Notes under the pieces: model-generated
Seen by the model: only the letters and a program-made list of their open reading frames with translations
Told to the model about the DNA's origin: nothing
Databases searched by the model: none
Part shown: positions 63,605 to 64,000 of the stretch, piece after piece
How the letters are laid out: every line of letters begins with the position of its first letter
Position numbering within the stretch: the stretch's first letter is position 1
Program-made: the position numbers and the translations under genes
Assembly: GCF_005862305.2 (NCBI RefSeq)
Contig: NZ_CP054021.1
Coordinates: 1,922,001 to 1,986,000, forward strand
DNA: 64,000 bases
Source: Rhizobium indicum
Lineage (GTDB): Bacteria; Pseudomonadota; Alphaproteobacteria; Rhizobiales; Rhizobiaceae
Direction of reading: 5' to 3'

Positions 63605-63640
63605 TTAGAGCGTCCTTTCTCCGCCTGAACGGACGCTCTA
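63605..63640 (+). terminator. Inverted repeat between acyltransferase and convergent gene
   Basis: TAGAGCGTCC and GGACGCTCTA form a perfect 10-bp stem with a 16-nt loop, 10 bp after the acyltransferase stop. It lacks a T-run, so it may be a repeat rather than an efficient terminator. Confidence 0.45.
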
Positions 63641-63668
63641 ATCCCCGTGTAGCCAAGCGATACGCCGC

Positions 63669-64000
63669 TTAAATCGAGAGATAGCGCTTCTGCCAAGGCA
63701 GCCTGTGTTCCTGCCATGCGCGCGGCGTGAAATCGTCATAGGCAGTTTCAGCGATCGCCAGCATCCAGTTCTGCGCCTTGCGGGCCAGCAGGACACATGA
63801 CAATTCCATGCCAGGCTCGACCGCAATGGAGGGCCGGTTGGCGCCTGGGATATCGATCCCCTTGTTCCGCCATTGGATGCGGATTTCGTCGGGCTCGGAT
63901 GTCCATTCGCCGGAGGCAACGGAGGCGTTGCCATCGGGCTTGAAGCGCAGCGGCGGCGGGGTAACATTCAGAAAGCTGCCATCGTTGCGATAGTTGCCAT
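63669..64000 (-). CDS. C-terminal part of an unrecognised protein
   Basis: The frame is open from the window edge to a TAA and gives about 110 residues: GNYRNDGSFLNVTPPPLRFK, then EWTSEPDEIRIQWRNKGIDI and AWQEHRLPWQKRYLSI at the end. The many Trp/Arg/Pro residues and GC-rich third positions support coding. No family is recognised and the start is outside the window. Confidence 0.7.
   Translation of the reverse strand, partial: GNYRNDGSFLNVTPPPLRFKPDGNASVASGEWTSEPDEIRIQWRNKGIDIPGANRPSIAVEPGMELSCVLLARKAQNWMLAIAETAYDDFTPRAWQEHRLPWQKRYLSI

Noticed and set aside
1..64000. CRISPR array, tRNA or rRNA genes, insertion sequence, prophage
   Set aside because: Reading both strands showed no regular spaced repeats, no tRNA or rRNA sequence, and no transposase or phage genes; the only repeats are scattered intergenic palindromes.

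Overview
The window is a piece of the chromosome of a Rhizobium of the R. leguminosarum/R. etli type. The evidence is the fused flagellar-motor-chemotaxis regulon with the rhizobial-only genes motC, motE, visN, visR, icpA, cheS and cheT, four tandem flagellins, fused secDF, more than one Ku gene, GC-rich codon use, and many RIME-type palindromic intergenic repeats. No rRNA, tRNA, CRISPR array, insertion sequence or prophage was recognised.

Region 1 (1-38.2 kb) is the motility and chemotaxis regulon. On the minus strand, from high to low coordinate, lie icpA-cheS-cheY1-cheA-cheW-cheR-cheB-cheY2-cheD-cheT-fliF. Next come the master regulators visN-visR behind a terminator. flgF-fliI-orf-flgB-flgC-fliE-flgG-flgA-flgI-motE-flgH-fliL-fliP, flaA, flaB, flaC, flaD and fliH-like-motB-motC-fliK follow. 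The plus strand carries motA-fliM-fliN-fliG-flhB-orf. Many neighbours overlap by ATGA. Each of flaA-flaC is a separate unit with its own terminator; all four flagellin genes share an upstream element that also lies upstream of icpA. A GT41 (SPINDLY/OGT-type) glycosyltransferase sits between flaA and fliP and is a candidate flagellin glycosyltransferase.

Region 2 (38.6-45.6 kb) holds an ArnT-like lipid-linked sugar transferase, a small XRE regulator divergent from a YbaL-type K+/H+ antiporter, a small membrane-anchored protein, and secDF.

Region 3 (45.7-52.9 kb) is a compact two-component island. It has three kinases that share an HDL-x-x-PLR phosphoacceptor motif, three stand-alone receivers and a LuxR-type regulator. 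One kinase carries a PAS domain with the haem-ligand pattern of FixL, so oxygen or redox is a plausible input.

Region 4 (52.9-64 kb) is accessory metabolism, stress and surface functions. It contains a fused glyoxalase/dioxygenase-carboxylesterase (MhqO-MhqD-like), an EamA exporter, an FAD/NAD(P)-binding oxidoreductase and an OsmC-like protein. A DNA-repair locus with two convergent Ku genes follows, then an SGNH hydrolase - O-antigen ligase/polymerase - acyltransferase set, and the C-terminal end of an unrecognised gene.

Two repeat families are scattered through the gaps: a RIME1-like ~105-bp double palindrome (five copies) and a second palindrome (six copies). Several repeat ends coincide with the stop codons of neighbouring genes.
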